Positions 1-8,614 are shown, counted from the first letter of the stretch. The stretch: DNA of 32,322 nt from Candidatus Rariloculus versatilis (GCA_028278665.1 JAQAJI010000007.1:1-32322), one strand, 5' to 3'. Notes: generated by a model not told the origin, from the letters alone. A program made the numbers and translations.

Positions 1-207
1 CTTGTCCTGCGGATCGTCGCCCACCGAGGCAAACGAAAACACGTGATAGTCGGCGCCCATTTTTGTCGGTCCGCGGCTGACCGCGTGCGCATCGATGCGG
101 CAGCCCGGACCGATCTCGACATCCGCGCCGATCACCGCGTAGGGCCCGACATACGCGTCGTCGTGAACGATGGCCGAAGGATCGACGACGGCACGCCTGT
201 CGATCAA
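1..207 (-). CDS. lpxA: LpxA, UDP-N-acetylglucosamine acyltransferase (N-terminal 69 residues, cut by window edge)
   Basis: LpxA attaches the first 3-hydroxyacyl chain (from acyl-ACP) to UDP-GlcNAc, the first step of lipid A synthesis in the cytoplasm. The visible part starts [18 protein letters not shown] and carries hexapeptide-repeat turns ([16 protein letters not shown]), then the family segment [11 protein letters not shown] at residues 58-69. The gene runs off the left edge, so the catalytic histidine is not visible. The start is a TTG at 207 whose first bases overlap the fabZ stop (TTGA). An AGGAAAG element just upstream, inside the fabZ end, fits as ribosome binding site, and the N-terminus aligns with E. 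coli LpxA from residue 1. The overlap implies translational coupling to fabZ. Identification is firm; the rare start codon is slightly less so. Confidence 0.93.
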   Translation of the reverse strand, partial: MIDRRAVVDPSAIVHDDAYVGPYAVIGADVEIGPGCRIDAHAVSRGPTKMGADYHVFSFASVGDDPQDK

Positions 208-641
208 GGCTCTTTCCTGGTAGCCATGAGGATCTCCGCCTCGGCCACCGATTCGCCGTCCACTTCGGCGTGGCACTCGAAGCGCCACAGGGCCTGCTTG
301 CGGGCCGTCCGCTCGGCCTTGAGCACGCGCTGATCGGCCGGGCTCACCCTGGGCGTGCAGCGCGCGCTGCGAATCCTCACGCTTTGCTCTGCTGCCGTTG
401 CGCTCTCCCAGGCAAGCACGCCGCTCGCCTGCGCCAGGGCCTCGATGACGAGCACGCCCGGCATGACGGGATGGTCTGGAAAGTGCCCGACGAAGTGGTC
501 TTCGTTGATGCTGACGTTCTTGATCGCCACGATCGACTTGCCCGGAACGACCTCGGTAACCCGATCGACCATAAGAAACGGGAAGCGATGCGGCAGACGC
601 TGCAGTACCCCTTCGATGTCCAGTGAGTGCGATTCAGCCAT
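204..641 (-). CDS. fabZ: FabZ, 3-hydroxyacyl-ACP dehydratase (divergent)
   Basis: FabZ removes water from 3-hydroxyacyl-ACP in fatty-acid elongation and competes with LpxA/LpxD for the same substrate, so its place between lpxD and lpxA is the usual one. The hot-dog fold is clear: [12 protein letters not shown] at residues 16-27, the active-site stretch [11 protein letters not shown] with His53, and Glu67 in VIEALAQ. I chose the ATG at 641 (145 aa), which overlaps the lpxD stop and has AGGACAGG before it; an ATG at 662 would add seven residues. The segment after LAWES (about residue 78 on) is odd. The loop is about five residues shorter than in E. coli, and the usual GIDxARFKRPVxPGD reads [15 protein letters not shown]. 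It aligns without a gap, so it looks divergent rather than frameshifted. The mapped protein remains FabZ-like in both catalytic residues. Confidence 0.9.
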   Translation of the reverse strand: MAESHSLDIEGVLQRLPHRFPFLMVDRVTEVVPGKSIVAIKNVSINEDHFVGHFPDHPVMPGVLVIEALAQASGVLAWESATAAEQSVRIRSARCTPRVSPADQRVLKAERTARKQALWRFECHAEVDGESVAEAEILMATRKEP

Positions 642-1728
642 TGTCCTGTCCTTGCGGGCCATTCCCGTCGGCCCGTGCGGAGATTCCCGTCTGTTCGATG
701 GCCCGAAGGCGCTCCGCGAGCGCGTCGAGTTGCCGGAAGCGGGCGGCGCTGCGCCGCCAGCGCTGCGCCTGCTCGGCCGGCAGGCTGCCGCCGTAAACGC
801 CGGGCTCTCGAACGGACTTCGTCACGACGCTTCTGAACGTGAACATGACATCGTCGCAGATCTCAAGATGGTTGATCATGACGACGCCGCCCCCGACCTT
901 GCAGCGCCGGCCGATCCTGGTGCTTCCGGCGGCGCCCGACATCGCCGCCATGACAGTATGGGCACCGACGCGAACGTTGTGAGCGATCTGCACGAGATTG
1001 TCGAGTTTGGCGCCATCCTCTATGACCGTGTTCTCGATCGTGCCTCGATCAATCGTCGTGTTGGCACCGATCTCGACATCGTCGCCGATCGTGACTCCTC
1101 CAAGCTGGGGAACCTTCACCCACTCGCCGTCGTCCTCGGCAAAGCCGAAACCGTCCGACCCGACCACAACTCCGGGGTGGATCACGCAACGCGCTCCAAC
1201 GCTTACGCCGTCGAGGAGCGTCACGCGAGCCAGCAAGCGCGAGGCGGCTCCAATGCGTACGTCGGCACCGATCACGCTGCCGGCGCCAAGCATCGCCCCC
1301 TCGCCGACAACGCTCGCCGAGCCGATCACGACATTCGGGCCGATGCACGCCGACTCGGCAACGAGCGCGTCGGCAGCGATCGTCGCGGTGGCGTGTACGC
1401 CCGGTTCGAAGTCGCGCGGCGGATGCAGGAACGCAGCGATACGAGCGTAGGTCGCGTAGGGGTTCGAGCTGACCAGGCTCGCGACGGGACAGTCCGCCCG
1501 GTGCCGTTCCTCGAGAACCACGGCAGCGGCTCGAGTGTCCTGCAGTTGGCTGCGAAAGTGAGGGTTGGCCAGGAAACTGACGGCGCCGGGGCCTGCGCCG
1601 GACAAGGTCGCTACGCGGTCGACAACAGCGCCGCTGTCGCCATCGAGCTCGCAACCGTAAAGACCAGCGAGCTCACCGAGGGTCACCGGCTGCGCGGGCT
1701 CGCGCAGGCCAGAGACACTATTCCTCAC
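634..1728 (-). CDS. lpxD: LpxD, UDP-3-O-(3-hydroxyacyl)glucosamine N-acyltransferase
   Basis: LpxD adds the second, N-linked 3-hydroxyacyl chain in lipid A synthesis. With a GTG start at 1728 the protein is 364 aa (E. coli 341). An N-terminal uridine-binding domain ([23 protein letters not shown]) is followed by a long left-handed beta helix of hexapeptides, the family block [12 protein letters not shown] at 187-197, and QIAHNV with catalytic His250. The C-terminal helix contains [30 protein letters not shown], typical of LpxD. The start is uncertain: GTG at 1728 overlaps the skp end by 11 bp and lacks a clear ribosome binding site. GTG at 1686 would give 350 aa beginning just before TLGELA, closer to the usual length. 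The stop overlaps the chosen fabZ start by 8 bp, so the two are probably coupled. Confidence 0.94.
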   Translation of the reverse strand: MRNSVSGLREPAQPVTLGELAGLYGCELDGDSGAVVDRVATLSGAGPGAVSFLANPHFRSQLQDTRAAAVVLEERHRADCPVASLVSSNPYATYARIAAFLHPPRDFEPGVHATATIAADALVAESACIGPNVVIGSASVVGEGAMLGAGSVIGADVRIGAASRLLARVTLLDGVSVGARCVIHPGVVVGSDGFGFAEDDGEWVKVPQLGGVTIGDDVEIGANTTIDRGTIENTVIEDGAKLDNLVQIAHNVRVGAHTVMAAMSGAAGSTRIGRRCKVGGGVVMINHLEICDDVMFTFRSVVTKSVREPGVYGGSLPAEQAQRWRRSAARFRQLDALAERLRAIEQTGISARADGNGPQGQDNG

Positions 1729-2254
1729 TGCTGGATTGTTGAAAGCCGGCCTGTATCGACTCCAGCACGTCCTGGGTGATGTCAACGGCGGTGCTGTAAT
1801 ACAGAACGTCGGCCACGACGAGGTCGAAACCGGTCTGCCTCGCGTAAGCCTGCACTGCCTGAAGCAACGAGGCCTGCAGGTTGCCGAGTTCCTCGTTGCG
1901 CCGCAGGTTGAAGTCCTCGTTGAGCTCGTTGTTTTCGCGCTGCAGGTCGCGTTGTTCGTCGCGAATCTGCCGTTCGAGGCTGACGCGCTCCTCTTCGCCC
2001 ATGACCGAAGAGTCGCGCTGATACGTTTCCTGCTTCTCCTGCAGCGCGGTTTGCAGCGCGACAAGGTCGCGCTGGCGAGGCGCGAACTCGGCTTCGAGCG
2101 CGGCCATGGCTTCCTGTGTCTGAGGCGCTTGCTCGAGCAGGATGCCCACATTGACGACGCCGATCCTCAGCGGCGCCTGCGCAAAGGCGGTAACGGCCGC
2201 AAACGCCGTGGCAAGCAGCGCGACCCGGGTCGCCACGCGCTGTTTCCTCGTCAT
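1718..2254 (-). CDS. skp: Skp/OmpH periplasmic chaperone
   Basis: Skp is a trimeric periplasmic holdase that carries unfolded outer-membrane proteins to the BAM complex. The 178-residue product has a signal peptide (MTRKQRVATRVALLATAFAAVTAFAQA, cleavage expected near residues 25-27). Then come the family beta strand LRIGVVNVGILLEQAP and a long charged alpha-helical region (about residues 45-130, rich in Glu, Arg and Gln) forming the coiled-coil tentacles. It ends with the core segment GFDLVVADVLYYSTAVDIT. Length matches the family (about 160-180). It lies 20 bp after bamA and runs into lpxD, the standard order. A GAGGGA element about ten bases before the ATG at 2254 is a plausible ribosome binding site. 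Confidence 0.95.
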   Translation of the reverse strand: MTRKQRVATRVALLATAFAAVTAFAQAPLRIGVVNVGILLEQAPQTQEAMAALEAEFAPRQRDLVALQTALQEKQETYQRDSSVMGEEERVSLERQIRDEQRDLQRENNELNEDFNLRRNEELGNLQASLLQAVQAYARQTGFDLVVADVLYYSTAVDITQDVLESIQAGFQQSSSEE

Positions 2255-2274
2255 GAGTTCAGTCCCTCAATAAT

Positions 2275-4668
2275 TCAAAATGCGTTGCCGATGGAGAACT
2301 GGAACCTTTCGATCTCGTCGCCCCACAGGTAGTCCGTCTGCTCTTGCGCATTCAGCGGTGACGCGTAGCTGAAACGCAAGAGACCGAGCGGAGCGAGCCA
2401 TTCTACGGCAAGCCCCACCGACTGCTTCAAATTATCATAATCGAAATCGTATTCGAGTTCGTTGACGCCGGTCCTGTCGTAGAACGTCACGCCGCCCGTG
2501 GAGAACACGTTGCCGATATCGTAGAAGAGCGAGATTCGCGTCGAATTGCCGAGCTTGCCCGGCGTCGGCAGGATGAGTTCGAGCTGATTGGCAACCAGCA
2601 TGTTGCCGCCGTAGGGGTTGCCGAGCGAATCGATCGGCCCCATCCAGCTTTCCTTGAAGCCCCGAACCGTGCCGGGCCCGCCGCCGAAGAAGTTGCGAAA
2701 CGGCGGCGGTGCGGTGGTCTCACCGTAGCCTTCGCCAAGCGCGAGCTCCGAGTTGATCTTGAAGCGCCAGGCGCCAGGCAGCCGGAAGTACTTGGTGAAA
2801 TTCATTCGGGCAACGTAATACTCGACCTCACTGCCGGGCACGGCGGCCTGCAGATTCATGCTGAGCCGCATGCCGCTGTCGGGAAAGAGCACCCGGTTGC
2901 GCGAATCGAAAGCCCAGCCCGCGACCAGTTCGAAAGACTGGGTCTCGGTTGCCGCAATCGCGGAATTCGGGTCGCCAATGTCAATCTGATTGCCGTTGTT
3001 CAGGACCCACTCGCGCGCCTGCCGGGAGCTGTAGTAGCTCGTGATCAATTCGGCGCTCTGGTAGGAGAACCCGAATCTGAGTTGCTGATACTCCGTGATC
3101 GGGTAGGCCCAGTTGAGCCCGGCGGTCATCGTGGTCGTGGAGAACTGCGAAGCGACGGACGTGAATTGCTCGATGTCCTGGTAGGAGAACTGGATCGACC
3201 TCTGCAGACCGTCCATGTTTCGGTATGGGTCGGTGAAGCTCAGGTCGTAGACCTTGTAGTACTCCCCACCCGTGAGGTTAAGCGCGACCCGGTTGCCGGT
3301 GCCCATGAAATTCGAATGGATGAAGTTTCCGCCGAGGATGACGCCCTGCGTTCCCGAGTAGCCGACGCTGCCACCGAATTGTCCCGGCAGGCCCTCTTCG
3401 ATTGCGAACTGGACATCGACGAGATCGGGGCTCCCCGCCACGGGCACGGTTTCGTATTCGACGGTCTCGACATACGGCAGGCGCTGCAGAAGGATCTTCG
3501 AGCGCTCCAGCAGATCGTTGGACAGATAGCCGCCCTCGAACTGGCGCATCTCGCGCCGGAACACCTCGTCGTTGACGTTGTCGGCGCCATTGAAATTGAT
3601 GCGCCGCACGTAGACCCGGCTCTGCGCGTCGACGAAGAACGTCACGGCGACTTCCTGCGTTTCCTCGTCGAGTTCGGGCACGGCCTGAATCTGCGGAAAG
3701 GCGTAACCGTCGCGGCCGAGGCGGATTCGCATCGCCTCCTCGCTGAACGTCAGAAGCTGCTGGGAGAAAATCTGCCCCGGCTGAGACAGGATCAGCGCGT
3801 TGAGTTCATCTTCCGGGACGGCCGTGTCGCCGGCCAGACGCACGTCGGAGATCACATACAGGTCGCCTTCGTCGACGCTGATCGTGACGAAGATGTCCTT
3901 CTTGTCCGGCGATATCGTGACCACGGGCTGACCGTCCAGGCGAAAGTCGGCGTAGCCGCGGTCCATGTAGAACGACCTGAGCGTCTCGATGTCGCCCTCG
4001 AGAGCCTCCTTCGAATAGCGGTTGTCGTCACGGATGAACGACAGCCAGTTGCCCGTGGTCAGCTCGAAACCGTCGAGGATATCCTCGTCGGCGAACCGGC
4101 TGTTGCCGACAATGTTGATCTGCCGGATCTGCGCGCGCTCGCCTTCCACGATCTCGATTTCCACGCGAACGCGGTTGTCGGAGAGGTCCTCTACGGTCGC
4201 CTCGACAAGCGCACCGTACTTTCCGCGGCCGTAGTACTCGTCGGTCAGAAATTGCTGGACTTCGTCGAGCACGGAACGGTCGAAGATCCTGCCCTGGGCG
4301 AGGCCGACGTCGCGGAGCGAGCGTTCGAGATCCTCGTCCTCGATGTCCTCGTTGCCGGAGAACGTGAATTCCTCGATCGTCGGCCGTTCGAGCACGGCGA
4401 TGACCAGCGTGTCACCGTCGCGGCGTATCTCGATGTCCTGGAAGAAACCCGTCGAGTAGATCGCGCGGATCGACTCGCGAACGACCTGTTCGTCGACAGT
4501 GTCGCCGATGTTGAGGGGCAGGTAGTTGTAGATCGTGCCTTCGGAAATCCGCTGTGCCCCTTCCACCTGGAAGTTCTGGACGACGAACGGCAACTGCGCC
4601 GCAACGGGTGCGGCCGCAATCAGACCGGCAAGACAGGCGATCGTTTGAGTCAGGCGTACATGCATCAT
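2275..4668 (-). CDS. bamA: BamA, outer-membrane protein assembly factor
   Basis: BamA is the beta-barrel core of the BAM machine that inserts outer-membrane proteins. The product is 797 aa (E. coli 810). It has a signal peptide (MMHVRLTQTIACLAGLIAAAPVAA), then five POTRA domains (beginning FVVQNFQVEGAQRISEGTIYNYL) to roughly residue 420, and a C-terminal barrel. The barrel carries the L6 lock motif GPGTVRGFKES near residue 667 and ends in FQFSIGNAF with a terminal phenylalanine, the usual outer-membrane signal. The start is the first of two adjacent ATGs. It overlaps the rseP stop by one base (TAATG), implying coupled translation, and the second ATG (4665) is equally possible. An in-frame open extension up to 4791 lies inside rseP and is not real. 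Confidence 0.96.
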   Translation of the reverse strand: MMHVRLTQTIACLAGLIAAAPVAAQLPFVVQNFQVEGAQRISEGTIYNYLPLNIGDTVDEQVVRESIRAIYSTGFFQDIEIRRDGDTLVIAVLERPTIEEFTFSGNEDIEDEDLERSLRDVGLAQGRIFDRSVLDEVQQFLTDEYYGRGKYGALVEATVEDLSDNRVRVEIEIVEGERAQIRQINIVGNSRFADEDILDGFELTTGNWLSFIRDDNRYSKEALEGDIETLRSFYMDRGYADFRLDGQPVVTISPDKKDIFVTISVDEGDLYVISDVRLAGDTAVPEDELNALILSQPGQIFSQQLLTFSEEAMRIRLGRDGYAFPQIQAVPELDEETQEVAVTFFVDAQSRVYVRRINFNGADNVNDEVFRREMRQFEGGYLSNDLLERSKILLQRLPYVETVEYETVPVAGSPDLVDVQFAIEEGLPGQFGGSVGYSGTQGVILGGNFIHSNFMGTGNRVALNLTGGEYYKVYDLSFTDPYRNMDGLQRSIQFSYQDIEQFTSVASQFSTTTMTAGLNWAYPITEYQQLRFGFSYQSAELITSYYSSRQAREWVLNNGNQIDIGDPNSAIAATETQSFELVAGWAFDSRNRVLFPDSGMRLSMNLQAAVPGSEVEYYVARMNFTKYFRLPGAWRFKINSELALGEGYGETTAPPPFRNFFGGGPGTVRGFKESWMGPIDSLGNPYGGNMLVANQLELILPTPGKLGNSTRISLFYDIGNVFSTGGVTFYDRTGVNELEYDFDYDNLKQSVGLAVEWLAPLGLLRFSYASPLNAQEQTDYLWGDEIERFQFSIGNAF

Positions 4669-6161
4669 TAGCTGAACATCCTGCTTATGTCGTTGTAGAA
4701 CACGAAACTCATCAAGACGATGAGAAACACGATACCAAGTTGCTGGCCGACGAGCATGGCGCGCTCGGAGAGAGGCGAGCCCTTTAGCCATTCGGCAAGC
4801 TGATAGACGATCTGCCCGCCGTCGAGCAGCGGAATCGGCAGGAGATTCATGATGCCGAGACTGATGCTGACGATGCTCAGAAACGCGAGAAATGCGGTGA
4901 ATCCGGCCTCGGCGCTGTCACCGGCGTAGGCGGCGATCGAGATGGGACCTGAGACGTTGCTGAGCGACACGTCGCCGATCACCATGCGCACCAGCATGCG
5001 CACGGTCAGCGCGGTCATCTCCCAGGTCTTTGCGGCACCCCGGTACAGCCCTTCCACGACGCCGTAGCGCTCCTCGGACCGGATTCGCTCCAGCACATCG
5101 TCGGGCAGTTGCGATGGACGCCAGGCGCCGATGCGGCCGACACGCTCGCCATTTTCCTCGACCTCGCCGATCAGCATGGACAATTCGACGACCCCGTAGC
5201 GCTCGTCGTCCGGAATCCGCTCCACGACATCGTCCGGCAAGCTCGATGGACTGCGAGCGACAACCAGACCGACGCTCTCGCCGGCATCGACACGCATCGC
5301 GAGTTCGACCTCGCGACTCTCCCTGAGCACGAGCAACGAGACGGTCTCGCCCGGCCGCGCCCGGATCGTCTCGAGCCAGGCCTGCCAGCTTTCGATGGGC
5401 TCGCCGTCGACGCTGAGTACCCGATCGCCGGCCATGAGCCCGGCCTGCTCGGCCGGAGAGTCAGGATCCACACGCTCGATGTCAGGTGGCATCGTCGGAC
5501 CGGGCCTGATTCCCAGACCGCTGAAAAGCGCCTCGGGCTCCGTGAGCTCCGAGACCCGATCTCGTACGTCAAGTTCCACGAAGCGCTCGGTGCCGGCTGC
5601 ATCGCTGACGTCGAGTTCGATCCGGCCGTCCGCGAGCAACTCGTCGAGGATCGCGATCACTGCCTGTTCCCAGGTCGCTGTCGGCTTGCCTCCGACAGCC
5701 CTGATTTCGTCATCGGCGCGCAAACCCGCAACCGCGGCGACCGACCCTTCCGATACCGCCCCGACGACCGGCTTGAGCGCCGGTATGCCGGAGACGAACA
5801 TGACCCAGTAGGCGAAGATCGCGAACAGGAAGTTGAAACCGGGACCGGCAGCTAACACGGCGATGCGGTGCGGGATCGGGCGGCGGTTGAAGGCCCGGTG
5901 GCGTTCGGCTTCGTCAACCGGACCCTCGCGCTCGTCGAGCAGTTTGACATAACCGCCCAATGGCACGGACGACAACCAGTACTCAACGTGATCCGGCGCC
6001 CCGCCCTGCCAGCGCCACAGCGGCCGCCCGAAACCGACCGAGAACCGCAGAACCTTGAAACCCAGCTTCCTGGCCACGATGAAATGACCGTACTCGTGCA
6101 CGGACACGAGTACGCCGATGGCGACGATGAAAGCTATTATGGAAAGTGCGAGATCCACCAT
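4668..6161 (-). CDS. rseP: RseP, site-2 intramembrane zinc metalloprotease, with an internal tandem duplication
   Basis: RseP cleaves the anti-sigma factor RseA within the membrane, releasing sigma-E in response to outer-membrane protein stress; adjacency to bamA and skp fits this. The first membrane segment holds the zinc motif VHEYGH (His22, Glu23, His26). Two PDZ domains follow (around residues 125-210 and 215-295), then the membrane-embedded LLPIPLLDGGQ motif with the third zinc ligand. The ATG at 6161 gives 497 aa; a TTG at 6179 would add six residues but has poor ribosome-site spacing. E. coli RseP is 450 aa. Much of the excess is a 44-residue tandem duplication after the second PDZ (residues 294-337 and 338-381; see repeat). 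No dxr precedes it, unlike in Pseudomonas. Confidence 0.95.
   Translation of the reverse strand: MVDLALSIIAFIVAIGVLVSVHEYGHFIVARKLGFKVLRFSVGFGRPLWRWQGGAPDHVEYWLSSVPLGGYVKLLDEREGPVDEAERHRAFNRRPIPHRIAVLAAGPGFNFLFAIFAYWVMFVSGIPALKPVVGAVSEGSVAAVAGLRADDEIRAVGGKPTATWEQAVIAILDELLADGRIELDVSDAAGTERFVELDVRDRVSELTEPEALFSGLGIRPGPTMPPDIERVDPDSPAEQAGLMAGDRVLSVDGEPIESWQAWLETIRARPGETVSLLVLRESREVELAMRVDAGESVGLVVARSPSSLPDDVVERIPDDERYGVVELSMLIGEVEENGERVGRIGAWRPSQLPDDVLERIRSEERYGVVEGLYRGAAKTWEMTALTVRMLVRMVIGDVSLSNVSGPISIAAYAGDSAEAGFTAFLAFLSIVSISLGIMNLLPIPLLDGGQIVYQLAEWLKGSPLSERAMLVGQQLGIVFLIVLMSFVFYNDISRMFS
5019..5282 (-). repeat. 132-bp in-frame tandem duplication within rseP
   Basis: Two consecutive 132-bp units (5151-5282 and 5019-5150) encode 44-residue copies. 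Unit 1 begins GESVGLVVARSPSSLPDDVV and unit 2 begins GERVGRIGAWRPSQLPDDVL; both continue through an ERYGVVE block. About 22 of the first 33 residues are identical, and the blocks sit exactly 132 bases apart (for example the two GTAGC cores at 5196 and 5064). The last eleven residues of each unit have diverged. Unit 2 occupies the normal family position before the KTWEMT helix, so unit 1 looks like the extra copy. The amount of divergence argues against an assembly artefact. Confidence 0.9.
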
Positions 6162-6431
6162 TGCCGGGTCCGGAGCCAACCTCGTTGAGTTGTGCCTGCG
6201 GTTATTCTACCCATTCGTCGGGTACGGTGCGCGGACCCGCACCGGCCTCGAAACCCCACGGGCGGCTGCGCGCGGCCGGGAGCATGCACCCCACGACTGA
6301 ACTGACAGCTGTCGCCGTGCGCGGTTCCGGCCCGACGCGCGAAAAACGGCGAATCTGACGAAATCGTAATGTTTCGCGTTCGCGGCACGCCGCGCATGGC
6401 GCAAGATCCGCGTCAGTCCTGCCGCGGCCTG
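6162..6431. other. 270-bp noncoding interval between cdsA and rseP
   Basis: I see no convincing gene here on either strand. In Pseudomonas this position holds dxr (1-deoxy-xylulose-phosphate reductoisomerase); nothing resembling it is visible. The interval contains a perfect 10-bp palindrome GACAGCTGTC (6304-6313), two copies of ACCCCACG (6253-6260 and 6288-6295), and a minus-strand TAGAAT that could be a -10 element for rseP, without a good -35. Its length suggests rseP-bamA-skp-lpx may have their own promoter. That is inference only. Confidence 0.5.
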
Positions 6432-7256
6432 TCAGCCCAGAAGCCCGAAGATCTCCAGACCGAGCGCGTAGACGGGTATCGCGGCCGTCATTGCATCGAT
6501 CCGATCCATCACGCCGCCGTGCCCGGGCAGCAGGCGGCCGCTGTCCTTCGCACCGACGTTGCGCTTGAGCATGCTGACCGTAAGGTCGCCGATCACGGAC
6601 GCGGCAGCCATCGCGACCGCGGTCGCAAGAATGGCCGGCAACGGCACGGCGAGCGCGTGGCTCGCAAGCAGGGCCGCGGCGGCGGCAAGGGCGATCCCGC
6701 CGCCGACGCCTTCCCAGGTCTTGCCCGGGCTGACTCGCGGCGCGAGCTTCGTGCGGCCGATCGCACGGCCGACGAAAAACGCGCCGATGTCGGCTGCCAC
6801 AACTAGCGCCAGACCGGTAAACGCGAGCCATGGCCCTCGCGGCCCTGCACCGTGGACATGGATCAGGAGCAGCCAGGCCGGAAGTAGCGCAGCGATTCCG
6901 ACGGCCGCTATCGCCGTCGCGGGCAGCGGACGCGGCCAGGCGGCCAGCCCGTACGCCGCAACGAGCCACCCCGCCAGCGCGAAAACGAGCACAGCGTCGA
7001 CAAGCAACTCCGCCCGCGGAAAGGTCGCGAACATGAGCAAGGCCAGAGCGACGACGTAGACTCCACGAGCGCGCGACCCGCACTTCGCAAAGCTGGCCCA
7101 TTCCCAGCTTCCCGCCAGCACGAAGGCGCCAAGCAGCACCGCGACCGCCGCTGTCGGAAGGAACACGATGCCTGCCGTGGCAGCGCCGCCGAGCACGAGT
7201 GCGGTGACGACGCGCGCCGCCAGCGGCCGATTCGGCGAATTGCGGCCATCAGTCAC
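6432..7256 (-). CDS. cdsA: CdsA, phosphatidate cytidylyltransferase
   Basis: CdsA makes CDP-diacylglycerol from phosphatidate and CTP in the inner membrane, the branch point for all phospholipids. The 274-residue protein is strongly hydrophobic with about seven or eight membrane segments. Near the C-terminus it carries the complete family signature SMLKRNVGAKDSGRLLPGHG followed by GVMDRIDA, including the metal-binding KD and DRID residues. The start is a GTG at 7256, only 12 bp after the frr stop, with no strong ribosome binding site. In E. coli and Pseudomonas uppS lies between frr and cdsA; it is absent here. The segment GKTWEGVGGG (about residues 178-187) is also typical of the family. Confidence 0.96.
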   Translation of the reverse strand: MTDGRNSPNRPLAARVVTALVLGGAATAGIVFLPTAAVAVLLGAFVLAGSWEWASFAKCGSRARGVYVVALALLMFATFPRAELLVDAVLVFALAGWLVAAYGLAAWPRPLPATAIAAVGIAALLPAWLLLIHVHGAGPRGPWLAFTGLALVVAADIGAFFVGRAIGRTKLAPRVSPGKTWEGVGGGIALAAAAALLASHALAVPLPAILATAVAMAAASVIGDLTVSMLKRNVGAKDSGRLLPGHGGVMDRIDAMTAAIPVYALGLEIFGLLG

Positions 7257-7268
7257 GGTGCCGGAGTC

Positions 7269-7826
7269 TCAAAACTCCATGATCTCCGCTTCTTTCTCCT
7301 TGAGCAGAGCGTCGATCTCCGCCACGTTGCGGTCCGTGATCTTCTGGATGTCGTCGTGCGCACGATGATCTTCGTCCTCGGTGATCATTTTTTCCCTGAG
7401 CAATTCCTTGAGCGAACCGAGCGCGTCGCGGCGAATGTTGCGCACGGCAATTCGGCCGGTCTCCGCTTCGCCGCGCACGATGCGGACGAGTTCCTTGCGG
7501 CGCTCCTCCGTCATGGCCGGTACCGGAACGCGTATAACGCTCCCCGCCGACATCGGCGTCAGTCCGAGGTCGGAGTTCAGGATCGCTCTCTCGACAACCG
7601 CGACCATGGGTTTCTCCCAGGGCGTGACCGTGAGAGTGCGTGCATCCTCGACGCTCAGCGTCGCGACCTGGTTCACCGGAACCTGCGCTCCGTAATATTC
7701 GACGGTGAGGTGCTCGAGAAGGCCAATATTCGCGCGCCCGGTTCGCAGGCGCCGAAACTCTCCCCTGAGCGACTCGATGCTGCGCTGCATCCTCACGTCG
7801 GCTTCCTTCTTGACGTCTTCTATCAT
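7269..7826 (-). CDS. frr: Frr, ribosome recycling factor
   Basis: Frr works with EF-G to split post-termination ribosomes. The product is 185 aa, exactly the E. coli length. It starts [20 protein letters not shown], followed by the characteristic [20 protein letters not shown], the PWEKPMV segment, and a C-terminal helix ending KEAEIMEF. The ATG at 7826 overlaps the pyrH stop (ATGA), so the two genes are translationally coupled. Longer in-frame readings into pyrH lack family support. It follows pyrH in the standard rpsB-tsf-pyrH-frr order. Confidence 0.97.
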   Translation of the reverse strand: MIEDVKKEADVRMQRSIESLRGEFRRLRTGRANIGLLEHLTVEYYGAQVPVNQVATLSVEDARTLTVTPWEKPMVAVVERAILNSDLGLTPMSAGSVIRVPVPAMTEERRKELVRIVRGEAETGRIAVRNIRRDALGSLKELLREKMITEDEDHRAHDDIQKITDRNVAEIDALLKEKEAEIMEF

Positions 7827-8572
7827 GAGTTCGTGCCCGTGGCTGACAGCGTGTTCGTGACCGAGGTCCCGAGCGGCGCGCCGCACGCGACGCGCACGAG
7901 ATCGCCGGGATTGTTGAGATTGAACACGACCAGCGGCAGATCGTTGTCGCGGCACATGACGATCGCCGTCGCGTCCATGACATTGAGCCTGTCCGCGAGA
8001 ACCTGATCGAAGGACAGCGAACCGTAGCGCTCGGCTCCCGGATCGACCTCCGGGTCGGCTGAATAGACGCCGTCGACCCTGGTGGCCTTGATCAGGACAT
8101 CGGCGCCGATCTCGATCGCCCTCAGGCTCGCCGCGGTGTCGGTCGTGAAAAACGGGTTGCCGGTGCCGGCGGCGAAAAGCACAAGCCGGCCTTTCTCGAG
8201 ATGCCGCACGGCCCGGCGGCGGATGTAGTCCTCACAGACCTCATGTATCTGCAGCGCCGACATGACACGCGCGTACACGCCCTGACGTTCGAGGGCATCC
8301 TGCATCGCGAGCGCGTTGATGACCGTGGCCAGCATCCCCATGTGGTCGGCCGTGACACGGTCCATGCCGGCTTCGGCGAGACCGGCGCCGCGAAAGATGT
8401 TGCCGCCGCCGATGACGAGTCCGACCTCAACGCCCCGGGAAGCGATTTCGGCAACTTCGGTCGCGATTCGATGGATGACGGGCGGATCAATGCCGTATTG
8501 CTGGCTGCCCAACAGCGCTTCGCCACTGAGTTTGAGCAGTATCCGCCGATATGCGGGCGAGTCTTGCGCCAT
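7823..8572 (-). CDS. pyrH: PyrH, uridylate kinase
   Basis: PyrH phosphorylates UMP to UDP using ATP and is the hexameric bacterial UMP kinase of the amino-acid-kinase fold. The 249-residue product shows the N-terminal phosphate-binding [12 protein letters not shown] (11-22), [10 protein letters not shown], and the UMP-site region [39 protein letters not shown] and the ATP-site stretch [13 protein letters not shown] follow, all diagnostic. E. coli PyrH is 241 aa. The ATG at 8572 has a GGGGG run five bases upstream. Its stop overlaps frr. A hairpin lies in the 42-bp gap after tsf. Confidence 0.97.
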   Translation of the reverse strand: MAQDSPAYRRILLKLSGEALLGSQQYGIDPPVIHRIATEVAEIASRGVEVGLVIGGGNIFRGAGLAEAGMDRVTADHMGMLATVINALAMQDALERQGVYARVMSALQIHEVCEDYIRRRAVRHLEKGRLVLFAAGTGNPFFTTDTAASLRAIEIGADVLIKATRVDGVYSADPEVDPGAERYGSLSFDQVLADRLNVMDATAIVMCRDNDLPLVVFNLNNPGDLVRVACGAPLGTSVTNTLSATGTNS

Positions 8573-8588
8573 TAAGCCCCCAAGGCCC

Positions 8589-8603
8589 GCGGCGATACGC
8601 CGC
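8589..8603 (-). other. Hairpin in the tsf-pyrH gap
   Basis: The sequence GCGGCG-ATA-CGCCGC forms a perfect 6-bp GC stem with a 3-nt loop between the tsf stop and the pyrH start. No U-run follows on the transcribed strand, so it is unlikely to be an efficient intrinsic terminator. It may instead mark an mRNA processing or stabilising element. Confidence 0.4.
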
Positions 8604-8614
8604 AGCGCCAGCCT

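Noticed and set aside
300-430. Frameshift in fabZ to explain the unusual segment
   Set aside because: The shifted frame does not contain the canonical GIDxARF block, while the given frame aligns through PADQ without a gap.
3082-4671. Open frame of about 529 codons antisense to bamA
   Set aside because: BamA is complete on the minus strand with signal peptide, POTRA domains and barrel terminus.
6162-6431. Decayed dxr in the cdsA-rseP gap
   Set aside because: Translations on the minus strand show no NADPH-binding or Dxr-like motif.
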